Position numbers and translations under genes: made by a program | Part shown: positions 1 through 6,486 of the stretch, piece after piece | Layout of the letters: each line of letters begins with the position of its first letter | Numbering within the stretch: the stretch's first letter is position 1 | NCBI GenBank assembly: GCA_900549845.1 | Contig: URPT01000075.1 | Coordinates: forward strand, 1-7,941 | From: an uncultured Veillonella sp. | GTDB lineage: Bacteria > Bacillota > Negativicutes > Veillonellales > Veillonellaceae | DNA: 7,941 bases | Direction: 5' to 3' | The notes under the pieces: generated by a model | Told to the model about the DNA's origin: nothing | What the model saw: the letters and a program-made list of their open reading frames with translations, nothing else | Database searches by the model: none

Positions 1-1291
1 CTTTCCAAGCATCACGAATCAAGGTAAATAGGCCAATGTCTCCGACACGGCGCATAATTTTCTTCATCATTGGTACTGCACCATCACCGTTAACAGTGAA
101 TACGTCGCGCATCACATTGTTTACGAGAGATGGATATTCCTTGAATATACGAGGATTGGATGCAAGGAATGCAGGCATATTCTTGTAATGCTTCAAATCC
201 TTCAGCAACCAAGAAGCCTTGATTTGACGTTCATACAACTTAGCCACACGGTCCATATTTTCGTCGCGCAAGGCTACGTTAACCGCATCAGCTGCACACA
301 TACCGGACTCGATGGCAAGGTCCATACCACGAATAGTATAGCCAAGATTCATACACATACGCGCCGCATCACCAACGATAATATACCCATTACCGCCCAA
401 CTTAGGCATCGATTTATAGCCCCCTTCAGGTACGAGGTGGGCACTATGCTCTTTTAATTGGCCATTTTTTAACAATGGTGCAATTCTTGGATGGCTTGTG
501 AAAGCTGAAAGCATGTCGTCTACAGAACGATCCGCTTTACCGATGTCTTCAAGGCCCACAACCATGCCCACAGAAAGGCTATCTTTATTTGTATAAATAA
601 AGCCGCCCCCCAATAAGCCAGAGGTCATATCGCCCAACGTAAGCCATGCCATGCCATCATCACCAGACAGCATGAGGCGATTTTCGAGGTCCTCTTTTTT
701 GAGTTTGTATACCTCTTTTACACCTACCGCCATAGTGCTTGGATCGGTAGGAGCTGTGAGGCCTGCTTTTTCTAATAATAGTGTATTAGAGCCTTCTGCG
801 ATGATAACGAGCTTTGCATATACTTCATCATCGTGGCAACGAACGCCCACAACGCGTTGTTTCTTACCTTCACCTTCAGTAATAAGGTCTGTTACTTGTA
901 CATTGGATACGAGAAGAGCACCCTTTTTCTCAGCCTCTTCAGCGAGCCATTTATCGAATTTGGCGCGTAATACTACGTAGGATTCTTCATTCGGTTGTCC
1001 ATCTTCATAGCTGTATTCAATAGTCGTCATTTCATTGCCAGCGCCAATAGAAATACGTTCTTTTGTTACCTTACGTTCCAATGGGGCACGGTCTCTAAAG
1101 TCCGGTACTAACCGTTCTAAAGAATGCGTATAAATACGTCCACCCATCATATTTTTAGCGCCTGGTGCGGTACCGCGTTCAATGAGTAAAACCTTTACCC
1201 GTTGCTCCGCGAGGCGTAACGCCGCCGCAGAGCCTGCTGGGCCTGCACCAACAACGATAACGTCAAATGTTTCATTGCGATCAATTGCCAT
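1..1291 (-). CDS. fixC: FixC-type electron transfer flavoprotein-quinone oxidoreductase, 3' end cut by window
   Basis: FAD-dependent dehydrogenase of the FixC/ETF-QO family, which takes electrons from an electron transfer flavoprotein (FixAB) and passes them to quinone or a ferredoxin-like partner (FixX). I translated 430 codons from ATG at 1291 with no stop before the edge. FixC proteins are about 430 residues, so only the extreme C-terminus should be missing. The N-terminus reads DVIVVGAGPAGSAAALRLAE, with the Rossmann dinucleotide motif GAGPAG at residues 15-20 and the ribose-binding Glu at about 38 (LLIERG). The second FAD motif, VGDAARMCMN, has Gly-Asp at 307-308 and is followed by the typical RGMDLAIESG. 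The start is fixed by AAAGGAG about 8 nt upstream. It is divergent from the ArsR-type regulator. fixX would be expected just beyond the left edge, but this cannot be seen. The family is secure; the physiological electron donor is inferred. Confidence 0.9.
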   Translation of the reverse strand, partial: MAIDRNETFDVIVVGAGPAGSAAALRLAEQRVKVLLIERGTAPGAKNMMGGRIYTHSLERLVPDFRDRAPLERKVTKERISIGAGNEMTTIEYSYEDGQPNEESYVVLRAKFDKWLAEEAEKKGALLVSNVQVTDLITEGEGKKQRVVGVRCHDDEVYAKLVIIAEGSNTLLLEKAGLTAPTDPSTMAVGVKEVYKLKKEDLENRLMLSGDDGMAWLTLGDMTSGLLGGGFIYTNKDSLSVGMVVGLEDIGKADRSVDDMLSAFTSHPRIAPLLKNGQLKEHSAHLVPEGGYKSMPKLGGNGYIIVGDAARMCMNLGYTIRGMDLAIESGMCAADAVNVALRDENMDRVAKLYERQIKASWLLKDLKHYKNMPAFLASNPRIFKEYPSLVNNVMRDVFTVNGDGAVPMMKKIMRRVGDIGLFTLIRDAWK

Positions 1292-1331
1292 ATACTCAGC
1301 TCCTTTAAATCAAAGCTTAGACTTACATAAG

Positions 1332-1367
1332 TTCATATAGTATATATATTTCTCTATTAAGAACCAA
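1332..1367 (-). promoter_or_regulatory. Putative fixC promoter
   Basis: On the minus strand, TTGGTT (1362-1367) is followed by a 17 bp spacer and TATACT (1339-1344), five of six bases of the -10 consensus. Transcription would begin near 1332, giving a leader of about 40 nt with the AAAGGAG ribosome binding site. The -35 matches only at TTG, so this is a reasonable but unproven sigma-70 promoter. Confidence 0.45.
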
Positions 1368-1544
1368 AATACCTCTAAAAATTACCACAGAAAAATGAAT
1401 ATATTCTATATTTTTTAATATTATGTTGTAAATAGCTCTATAGGATGTATATATACTCATTATATACTTATACTATTGCATACTATTCATTACCAACAGG
1501 TGCAATAAAATTCATCAATTCGTGAAATTTATAAGTTTATCTAG

Positions 1545-1559
1545 CTTTCACAGTGAAAG
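1545..1559. promoter_or_regulatory. Operator-like palindrome upstream of the ArsR-type gene
   Basis: CTTTCAC-A-GTGAAAG is a perfect inverted repeat with 7 bp arms and a one-base centre, the size and symmetry expected for a dimeric winged-helix regulator. A further GTGAAA half-site lies at 1522-1527. It sits in the spacer between fixC and the regulator, about 50 bp upstream of a TATAAT box. Binding by the adjacent regulator is inference. Confidence 0.35.
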
Positions 1560-1605
1560 TAGCGTATGATAAAAGTAGGAAAAACCCTATACGGAGCAAC
1601 ACGCG

Positions 1606-1638
1606 TATAATACGACCGCATAATGCAAGACCACGGTC
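1606..1638 (+). promoter_or_regulatory. Possible -10 box and short leader of the ArsR-type gene
   Basis: A perfect TATAAT lies at 1606-1611. No good -35 box sits 16-18 bp upstream (AACCCT at 17 bp), so activity may need an activator or another element. The presumed leader starts near 1618 and runs about 64 nt to the ATG. GACCG (1613-1617) can pair with CGGTC (1634-1638) in this stretch. Between 1368 and 1544 I see only AT-rich DNA. Confidence 0.25.
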
Positions 1639-1681
1639 AAGGTTAGGCACTCATTATTTTGGAATTACCAGAGGAGGCCAT

Positions 1682-2152
1682 ATGGACCCGTTAAGAATCT
1701 TGAAAGCATTATCAAATCCACATCGGTTAGATATTATATTGTGGCTAAAGCACCCAGAGAAAGAATTCGGTGTACAAGTACACACTAAAACTCTTATCGA
1801 TTTCCCTAACAGTGTGAGCGTTAAGAGTATTCAAAAGCGCTGTGGTGTATCTCAATCTTCCATCTCTACATTTATGAGCATCTTAGAAAATGCAGAGCTC
1901 GTAGAATCTCGTAAGATTGATCAGTATACCTATTTCCGCCGTAACGAAAAGGTAATCCGTGAGTTCGGCGAGTGGTATAACAAAGAGGTATCCATCCAAT
2001 CGGACGATATCGACAAATTATTAGAAACGGTAAACTTAGAAGATACTTCGTATCCTACGACAGAACTAACAGAGGAAACTTCTGTGCTTAGCGAACAACT
2101 CGCGGTCGAAATCAATACTAAGGGATCCGATCATGATGAAAACAGGAAATAA
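1682..2152 (+). CDS. ArsR-type winged-helix transcriptional regulator
   Basis: Predicted DNA-binding repressor of 156 residues. The opening PLRILKALSNPHRLDIILWL is the classical ArsR N-terminal helix. The recognition helix-turn-helix follows at about 46-69 (VKSIQKRCGVSQSSISTFMS), and the wing at about 70-88 ends in YTYFRRNE. Residues 107-139 form an acidic tail (DDIDKLLETVNLED onwards) with no recognised domain. The metal-binding ELCVCDL-type motif of ArsR/SmtB is absent and there is only one cysteine (Cys54), so a metal sensor is unlikely; a redox or metabolite signal, or protein contact, is more plausible. The ATG at 1682 was chosen because GAGGAGG lies about 5 nt upstream; an in-frame GTG at 1553 would add 43 residues lacking domain character. 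It is divergent from fixC, so control of fixC is possible but unproven. Confidence 0.87.
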   Translation: MDPLRILKALSNPHRLDIILWLKHPEKEFGVQVHTKTLIDFPNSVSVKSIQKRCGVSQSSISTFMSILENAELVESRKIDQYTYFRRNEKVIREFGEWYNKEVSIQSDDIDKLLETVNLEDTSYPTTELTEETSVLSEQLAVEINTKGSDHDENRK

Positions 2153-2190
2153 CATTCTCCCTCACTCACCATACTTAGGGATAAAAAGAA

Positions 2191-2227
2191 AAGAGCTATA
2201 ATACACATGCGATTATAGCTCTTTTTT
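2191..2227. terminator. Bidirectional intrinsic terminator
   Basis: AAGAGCTATAAT (2191-2202) pairs perfectly with ATTATAGCTCTT (2212-2223) around a 9 nt loop. On the plus strand it ends in a T run (to 2227), stopping the ArsR-type gene. On the minus strand it ends in TTTTCTTTTT, stopping the toxin gene that ends at 2232. Confidence 0.87.
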
Positions 2228-2231
2228 ATTT

Positions 2232-2549
2232 TTAATCATTCAATATATTTTGTAAATCTCGCCGATTATAGTAAATATGACGAACCTCCATTACATCTTC
2301 AATTACTACATAAAAGATATAAAAGTTGCGTACTATAATTTTATAATATGGATACTCACGTTGTTTCTTACTCGGATATACGGCAAAAGATTCTGGACAA
2401 CTTAATCTTGTGTATATAGCAGCCTCAATATCTGTAATTAGTTGATGAGCGGCTTCTCTATTATGCAGAACATAAGTTATATAATCAACAATATGATTAA
2501 GCTCCTCTTCAAATAATGGTAAAATCGTAAGTTTATATTTCCGCTCCAT
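2232..2549 (-). CDS. RelE/ParE-family toxin
   Basis: A 105-residue protein of the RelE/ParE toxin superfamily; ParE members poison DNA gyrase and RelE members cleave mRNA at the ribosome. Residues 1-46 (YKLTILPLFEEELNHIVDYI then HNREAAHQLITDIEAAI) match the two N-terminal helices of the ParE-like branch. The beta-sheet core follows: YPYYKIIVRNFYIFYVVIED and then VRHIYYNRRDLQNIL. Basic and aromatic residues of the core are intact and the length is normal, so it looks functional. It starts 17 nt inside the antitoxin gene, with GGGAGAG just upstream of the ATG, as is usual for translationally coupled pairs. The order is antitoxin then toxin. Whether the target is gyrase or mRNA cannot be told from sequence; the long helical hairpin favours ParE. 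Confidence 0.88.
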   Translation of the reverse strand: MERKYKLTILPLFEEELNHIVDYITYVLHNREAAHQLITDIEAAIYTRLSCPESFAVYPSKKQREYPYYKIIVRNFYIFYVVIEDVMEVRHIYYNRRDLQNILND

Positions 2550-2802
2550 CGATTCTCTCCCTTACGCGACGAAATACATCGGCACCAGAGTATCGAATTT
2601 TACTTTCTTTTGCTGCAGAATCAGCTTCATCCAAGGCGTACTCAATAGGATCTGTTAATGCTGAATATTGTTCAATACTCATTAACACCATAGTTCCATA
2701 TCCATTCTTAGTTAAAAATACAGGCGAATTTGTTGTAATAACGGTTTCTTCAACTTCAGGAAATTTATTACGCAAGTCTGATACAGGTCTAATATTAATC
2801 AA
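2533..2802 (-). CDS. Phd/YefM-family antitoxin
   Basis: Antitoxin of 89 residues that should bind and neutralise the overlapping ParE-like toxin and repress the operon. Residues 1-46 (INIRPVSDLRNKFPEVEETV, then PVFLTKNGYGTMVLMSIEQY) form the Phd/YefM DNA-binding and dimerisation fold. Residues 51-89, ending RRVRERIDGAEI, are the charged toxin-binding tail. Start choice: the in-frame GTG at 2811 abuts the ribosome binding site GGAGG (2811-2815) and cannot be used; the ATG at 2806 is out of frame and stops after two codons. TTG at 2802 lies 8 nt from GGAGG and gives the usual family N-terminus, so I start there. The gene ends 17 nt inside the toxin gene. Confidence 0.87.
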   Translation of the reverse strand: MINIRPVSDLRNKFPEVEETVITTNSPVFLTKNGYGTMVLMSIEQYSALTDPIEYALDEADSAAKESKIRYSGADVFRRVRERIDGAEI

Positions 2803-2818
2803 TACATACACCTCCTTA

Positions 2819-2873
2819 TATCATAATTCTATCATTATTTTATTAATTTTACTAACAATATTATGGCAATCAA
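2819..2873 (-). promoter_or_regulatory. Putative phd-parE promoter and operator repeats
   Basis: On the minus strand, TTGATT (2868-2873) is followed by a 16 bp spacer and TAAAAT (2846-2851), a plausible promoter with start near 2839. Between it and the ribosome binding site the hexamer TATCAT (plus-strand reading) occurs twice, at 2819-2824 and 2830-2835, 11 bp apart and so on the same helix face. Phd-type antitoxins autoregulate, so these repeats are candidate operator half-sites. Both parts are tentative. Confidence 0.3.
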
Positions 2874-2880
2874 TAGTTCA

Positions 2881-2909
2881 ACTAAAAATGCCCTCCAACA
2901 GGAGGGCAT
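2881..2909 (-). terminator. Intrinsic terminator of the aminotransferase gene
   Basis: ATGCCCTCC (2888-2896) and GGAGGGCAT (2901-2909) form a perfect 9 bp GC-rich stem with a 4 nt loop. Read on the minus strand it is followed by TTTTTAGTT and lies 26 bp after the aminotransferase stop codon. Confidence 0.85.
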
Positions 2910-2934
2910 CTATTATATTAGAATTATACTTCTT

Positions 2935-4251
2935 CTATCGTTGTGCTTCATAGGCTCTGAATAGTTTAGATAATAATTCAGGTGCCAAGCGCAATAGGTC
3001 TGGGTTTTCACAGAAGGATACGCGTAATTGTGTTCTGCCTGGATTATCTTCACCTTTTTTACCGCTATAGAAACCATTGAGTGGAGCCATGAGGAGTGTG
3101 TATTCTTTACCATCATCAAGACTAATAGCACCGTGTTCAGCACACCAAGAGGCAAATTCTACACCATCAAAGCCCGGTTTCGCTACCTTCCGTACGTCGA
3201 TAACAAAGTAAATAGACGCTTCTGGACGAGATACGATGAAATCAGGTTCGACTGCTTTGAAACCTTCGTGAAGTTCAAAGATCATCTTACGGTAGTAATC
3301 GCGTTGTTGTTCATACCAGTTATGAAGCTCTGCATGGCTTTCATGAGCCAAAGCACCAAAGATATATTGACCTAATGTATTAGCACTAAGGTTCGCTGTA
3401 TATTCGGCTACCGATTTTTCATAGCATAATTTGTTATCCGTAATGATGGCACCAATGCGTAGGCCACAAGCGTTCCATACCTTACTAGCTGTTTCAAGGC
3501 TGATACGACGGCCTTCAATGCCAGGCACATCCTTATCAGTTAACGCCCAGATACTAGATGTTTCTTTACCTTTTTCGTAAGCCAATTCGCGATAGGCTTC
3601 GTCAGAGATAATCCACAAATTATGTTTAACACATAATTTTGTATATTCGATCAATGTTTCTTTACTGAATAATTGACCTGTTGGGTTATCGTAAGGAATG
3701 ATGAGCAACGCACCTGGTTTTGTATCAATGATACGTTGTTCTACGGTTTCAACAGATGGCAATTCAAATTCGCCGTTTTCATTAAGTTCACGCTCCACAG
3801 TAACTGTTTTACGACCGATACGAAGACCTACCGCATCATAGTTTGTATAAGATGGGTTGAACATTAAAAGAGGGCGTTCCTCTTCGCCAGCACCACCACA
3901 TACGCCAAGCATAATGATTTCCATCGCCATAGATGCACCATCTGTTACGAGTACATTAAGGCCTGTTGTATCAAAGCCTTGGCTGCGCAAAATGTGAAGG
4001 AATGCTTCGCGGCATTCATCGGTACCTGTCGTTGGTACATACGGTACAATGCCTGTATGGAACGGGCTATCCACACCGCCCAAATCGAACAACCGACGCT
4101 GCATGGCGGGATGCATAGGACGCATTACATTACCAATAGAACCATTCACCAAAATTGGTGGGTTCTTACGTTCCAAGAATTTAATTTGTCCTAGGCGAAT
4201 GCCAGATGGCTTTCGAGCCATCATATACGGCGACAATTCTGGTTGTTTCAT
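2935..4251 (-). CDS. PLP-dependent class I/II aminotransferase (aspartate aminotransferase-like)
   Basis: Cytosolic fold-type I transaminase of 438 residues that moves an amino group between an amino acid and a 2-oxo acid through pyridoxal phosphate. Visible active-site elements in order: the substrate/cofactor loop GIVPYVPTTGTDECREAF (67-84); PYDNPTGQ with Asn189; ISDEAYRELAY with Asp217 and Tyr220; SLETASKVWNACGLRIGA with the Schiff-base Lys257 and phosphate-binding Arg265; and TQLRVSF with carboxylate-binding Arg410. The set is complete, so it should be active. The segment before the lysine (SLETASK) is longer than the common S-x-SK, suggesting a divergent subgroup. ATG at 4251 has AGAGGAG 10 nt upstream. 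It is a single-gene unit with its own terminator and a long leader. Aspartate is the likeliest substrate, but alanine, aromatic or other amino acids cannot be excluded. Confidence 0.88.
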   Translation of the reverse strand: MKQPELSPYMMARKPSGIRLGQIKFLERKNPPILVNGSIGNVMRPMHPAMQRRLFDLGGVDSPFHTGIVPYVPTTGTDECREAFLHILRSQGFDTTGLNVLVTDGASMAMEIIMLGVCGGAGEEERPLLMFNPSYTNYDAVGLRIGRKTVTVERELNENGEFELPSVETVEQRIIDTKPGALLIIPYDNPTGQLFSKETLIEYTKLCVKHNLWIISDEAYRELAYEKGKETSSIWALTDKDVPGIEGRRISLETASKVWNACGLRIGAIITDNKLCYEKSVAEYTANLSANTLGQYIFGALAHESHAELHNWYEQQRDYYRKMIFELHEGFKAVEPDFIVSRPEASIYFVIDVRKVAKPGFDGVEFASWCAEHGAISLDDGKEYTLLMAPLNGFYSGKKGEDNPGRTQLRVSFCENPDLLRLAPELLSKLFRAYEAQR

Positions 4252-4268
4252 TCAGATCCAACTCCTCT

Positions 4269-4296
4269 AAAAAAGAAACTGCCTCGATAGAGAGGC
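4269..4296 (-). terminator. Terminator-like leader hairpin before the aminotransferase gene
   Basis: In the minus-strand leader, GCCTC and GAGGC (4281-4296 in all) form a 5 bp stem with a 6 nt loop, followed at once by the T-rich run TTTCTTTTTT (4269-4278) and then the AGAGGAG ribosome binding site. The geometry suggests attenuation, but the stem is short. No T-box, SAM or other known riboswitch consensus was recognised upstream. Confidence 0.3.
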
Positions 4297-4396
4297 TATA
4301 TTAACTGTAAAAGTAACAAAACCACTACATACATGCCGTAGTTCTGTTCTTTACAAAGATAAAGTACTAATATATTGATATATATAGATACTTAAT

Positions 4397-4429
4397 ATTA
4401 TAGTGCTTTTACTATAGAAAATCTATAGT
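4397..4429 (-). promoter_or_regulatory. Putative aminotransferase promoter with overlapping palindrome
   Basis: A perfect TATAAT on the minus strand (4397-4402) would start a leader of about 140 nt. The -35 at 17 bp spacing is weak (TAGATT). Directly over the spacer and -35 lies ACTATAGA-AAA-TCTATAGT (4411-4429), a perfect inverted repeat with 8 bp arms, well placed for a regulator. The rest of the 420 bp gap between 4252 and 4671 is AT-rich, apart from the short ORF and the terminator listed separately. Confidence 0.4.
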
Positions 4430-4474
4430 TTTATAATACAGACTTATGTTCTTATCGCTCATATACCATTTGTG

Positions 4475-4528
4475 TCATAAAGTAAATGCCTCGTCCAATG
4501 TGATAGGTTTTAGCCAGTATTGATTCAT
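4475..4528 (-). other. Very short ORF, possible gene remnant or leader peptide
   Basis: ATG at 4528 is preceded by GAGAGAGGG about 5 nt upstream and encodes only MNQYWLKPITLDEAFTL before a stop. The sequence resembles the first residues of FAD-binding subunits of molybdenum hydroxylases (pattern of aromatic, x, x, Pro, x, Ser/Thr-Leu-x-Glu-Ala). This suggests the stub of a deleted gene, though the match is short and made from memory. It lies upstream of the putative aminotransferase promoter, so a leader-peptide role would need an earlier transcription start. Confidence 0.2.
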
Positions 4529-4611
4529 AAGCGCCCTCTCTCATCTGCAACTTACGATTTAAAGAATGTTTATATTAAGTATACAGTAGAAAATATATTA
4601 CGTATATAAAG

Positions 4612-4643
4612 AAAAGACCGAGCCCATCTGAGCTCGGTCTTTT
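4612..4643 (-). terminator. Intrinsic terminator of the M48 peptidase gene
   Basis: AAAAGACCGAGC (4612-4623) and GCTCGGTCTTTT (4632-4643) pair over 12 bp around an 8 nt loop. Read on the minus strand, the stem ends in TTTTCTTTATAT. It lies about 30 bp past the peptidase stop codon. Confidence 0.87.
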
Positions 4644-4671
4644 ATGCTACATCAACAATTAAATCATCAAA

Positions 4672-5961
4672 TTATCTGTCGATTGTTTTACGTCCATGAT
4701 CATTTGTGTTCGTATTCTTTGTAGCTTTAGCTGTATGTTTTGTTGTAGATGCCTTAGTAACAGGTTTTACCTCTTTACCTTTAGCAGGTTTAGCTTGTTC
4801 TGCTTTCACAGGTTTAGCCTTTTCTTGTTTTACCTTTTTAGGTTTCTCTTGTTTCACTTTCACAGGGTTTTTAGCATTAACTGCCGCACCTGCTGGTTTT
4901 ACAAAAGCATTATTAAGGTTTGTCGCCACTTGTAGTGCTACGTCAGAGTTTGGCGTAGATACGATGGATTGGCCTGCTACAGTTACAGTGCCACCGCTGT
5001 AGGATGCAGAGCCTGGTGTAATTTGGTTGTTATGGTACAATCGTGCCAATTTACCAGCCATGTAATACGCCCGTTCTTCCCCTGTATAGCGGCCGCTACC
5101 TGCTGGGCTATAGATATTATCGCCATTGACGTAAACGGCGCCATTAGACACGTTTACGTGATTTCCAGAGTATGTGTACATGCGGGAAATATTATTATTT
5201 ACCCGATCAGACAACTTAGGATGGTTGTTTGGTGCCACTACTTGTGAAAGCCCTTCACGATAGTGCTCCCCAACCTTGTTGCGTAATACCGCCATAGAAC
5301 CAGCTGCACCGCCCACATTGTATGGAGATTCGCTTAAAATCTTGAAGCCTAGTTCATCGGCTGCTTTTTCTTGGCTCATTGTAAATACTTGGTTAGACAA
5401 GTAGTTGCCTGCTACGTTAGATAATAACGCAGCCCCTTCGCTACCACCCGCCGCAATGCCTACGGCTGTAGAAAGGCCAATTTGCTTTTTAGCGCCATTG
5501 ATAATATCTTTATGCTCACCATGAGCAATTTCATGGGCCATTACATAGGCCAGTTGATCATCATCAAGGGTATCCAAAGCACCTTTATTAACAGACATAA
5601 CGCGACCAAGCGTTGCAAAGGCATTAAACTCTGTATCAGGGTTTGCATAGACAACGTAAGAACGTTTTACGCTAGGAGATGCCTCTAATGTTTTCAAGAT
5701 GCGTTGTACGCGCGCTTGCGCTGCACTATCGTTTAAGTAACCTGTTTTCTCCTTAGTACGCGCCAAGCTTTCTTGTTGGCCTTGTTCGGAGTTATCCATT
5801 TTATTTAATGCAGTAGATACATACGCCATAGCAACAGCGCCACCAGCCAATGTTTGTACTGCACTAGATGCAGCATTCACAGGTGCTGTTTGCATAATAG
5901 CAGGCGCCATTGTCGCTGCCATAGCTACAGATAACGTAGCTGCTGTAAGTTTCTTGTTCAT
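4672..5961 (-). CDS. Secreted M48-family zinc metallopeptidase with Lys/Pro-rich tail
   Basis: Exported zinc endopeptidase of 429 residues, related to the M48 BepA/LoiP/HtpX-like group. Residues 1-30 form a Sec signal peptide (MNKK, hydrophobic core, likely cut after APVNA); there is no lipobox, so it should be soluble in the periplasm. The catalytic motif HEIAHGEH (143-150) supplies His143, Glu144 and His147; EKAADELG supplies the third zinc ligand Glu198; APNNHPKLSDRV (243-254) is the conserved HP motif of periplasmic M48 proteins. Residues 265-350 are a beta-rich, glycine/asparagine-rich region, and about 362-417 are a low-complexity Lys/Pro/Ala/Thr tail with repeats such as KVKQEKPKKVKQEK. 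No transmembrane helix beyond the signal is clear. ATG at 5961 has GAGAGG 8 nt upstream. Roles in outer-membrane protein quality control are known in the family; its substrate here is unknown. Confidence 0.9.
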   Translation of the reverse strand: MNKKLTAATLSVAMAATMAPAIMQTAPVNAASSAVQTLAGGAVAMAYVSTALNKMDNSEQGQQESLARTKEKTGYLNDSAAQARVQRILKTLEASPSVKRSYVVYANPDTEFNAFATLGRVMSVNKGALDTLDDDQLAYVMAHEIAHGEHKDIINGAKKQIGLSTAVGIAAGGSEGAALLSNVAGNYLSNQVFTMSQEKAADELGFKILSESPYNVGGAAGSMAVLRNKVGEHYREGLSQVVAPNNHPKLSDRVNNNISRMYTYSGNHVNVSNGAVYVNGDNIYSPAGSGRYTGEERAYYMAGKLARLYHNNQITPGSASYSGGTVTVAGQSIVSTPNSDVALQVATNLNNAFVKPAGAAVNAKNPVKVKQEKPKKVKQEKAKPVKAEQAKPAKGKEVKPVTKASTTKHTAKATKNTNTNDHGRKTIDR

Positions 5962-6005
5962 TCTCTCAACCTCTCGAATTGATTAACCATATAGTAATAA
6001 AACAA

Positions 6006-6014
6006 ATTATCACA
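6006..6014 (-). promoter_or_regulatory. Possible extended -10 promoter of the M48 gene
   Basis: On the minus strand TGTGATAAT combines GATAAT with a TG one base upstream, the extended -10 arrangement. It would give a leader of about 40 nt. No clear -35 box is visible. A small inverted repeat, ACTAT-GTAT-ATAGT, lies just upstream at 6027-6040. Confidence 0.3.
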
Positions 6015-6057
6015 CTAGATTTACACACTATGTATATAGTATCTCTTCATGGTAAAT

Positions 6058-6090
6058 ATAGAATGAATAATGGAACAATCATTCATCTAT
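6058..6090 (-). terminator. Weak stem-loop downstream of the CGGC-domain gene
   Basis: ATAG-A-ATGAAT (6058-6068) can pair with ATTCATCTAT (6081-6090), a 10 bp AT-rich stem with one bulged A and a 12 nt loop. It lies 25 bp after the CGGC gene stop, but has no real T run on the minus strand. It may be a weak terminator, so read-through into the M48 gene is possible. Confidence 0.3.
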
Positions 6091-6114
6091 AACAAATGAG
6101 GCAAGTATTCCAAA

Positions 6115-6486
6115 TTATTCATCAGATGGAACTGGTTTAGCTGAAAGTACGACCGCTTCTTTACCGTCTTTAGAAACGGCGCCGCCATGTGTATAGCCAA
6201 CTACATCAAATCCCGCCTCTGCACACTGCTCTGCGATGCTTTCATAATTTTCATTCTTACCACGCGTACACGTAGAAAGATGAACCGTAGTAACACCTTT
6301 TTTCTTGAAAGACTCGATTTTCTTAGCTAGATCACCACCACTGTGCGTGAAACCGACCAACTCAATATCCTCGTCTGCATAACGCTCAAAGGAATCCGCT
6401 TTATTCATAAATGCTTTTAAACAACCGCCACAAGAACAGCGCTGCATTGTATCCTCATTGACGAGGACTGCAATTTTTTTAGACAT
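6115..6486 (-). CDS. CGGC-domain protein, putative metal-binding
   Basis: Small cytosolic protein of 123 residues with the CGGC domain, found mainly in anaerobes and predicted from its cysteines to bind metal; its biochemical role is not established. The name-giving motif is RCSCGGCLKAF, with Cys17, Cys19 and Cys22. FTHSGGDLAKKIESFKKKGV (46-65) and VHLSTCTRGKNENYESIAEQC (68-88) carry Cys73 and Cys88. A second glycine-rich turn, YTHGGAVSK, follows at 98-106. The two THxGG segments (47-51 and 99-102) echo each other. There is no signal peptide. AGGAGG lies 5 nt before the ATG at 6486. Full length for the domain. It is upstream of and co-oriented with the M48 gene, 153 bp away, with only a weak stem-loop between them, so cotranscription is possible. 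Confidence 0.87.
   Translation of the reverse strand: MSKKIAVLVNEDTMQRCSCGGCLKAFMNKADSFERYADEDIELVGFTHSGGDLAKKIESFKKKGVTTVHLSTCTRGKNENYESIAEQCAEAGFDVVGYTHGGAVSKDGKEAVVLSAKPVPSDE

Noticed and set aside
188..980. Plus-strand ORFs opposite fixC
   Set aside because: The minus strand encodes a continuous, clearly recognisable flavoprotein; the opposite frames have no family features.
1553..1681. 43-residue N-terminal extension of the ArsR-type regulator from a GTG start
   Set aside because: It has no ribosome binding site, overlaps the operator-like palindrome and the TATAAT box, and the ATG at 1682 has GAGGAGG at good spacing and gives the normal ArsR N-terminus.
4252..4400. T-box or SAM riboswitch before the aminotransferase gene
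   Set aside because: Neither the T-box AGGGTGGNACCGCG element nor any other riboswitch consensus I know is present.
4696..5002. Plus-strand ORFs rich in Phe, Leu and Cys opposite the M48 tail
   Set aside because: They are antisense shadows of the Lys/Pro-rich coding repeat and lack ribosome binding sites.
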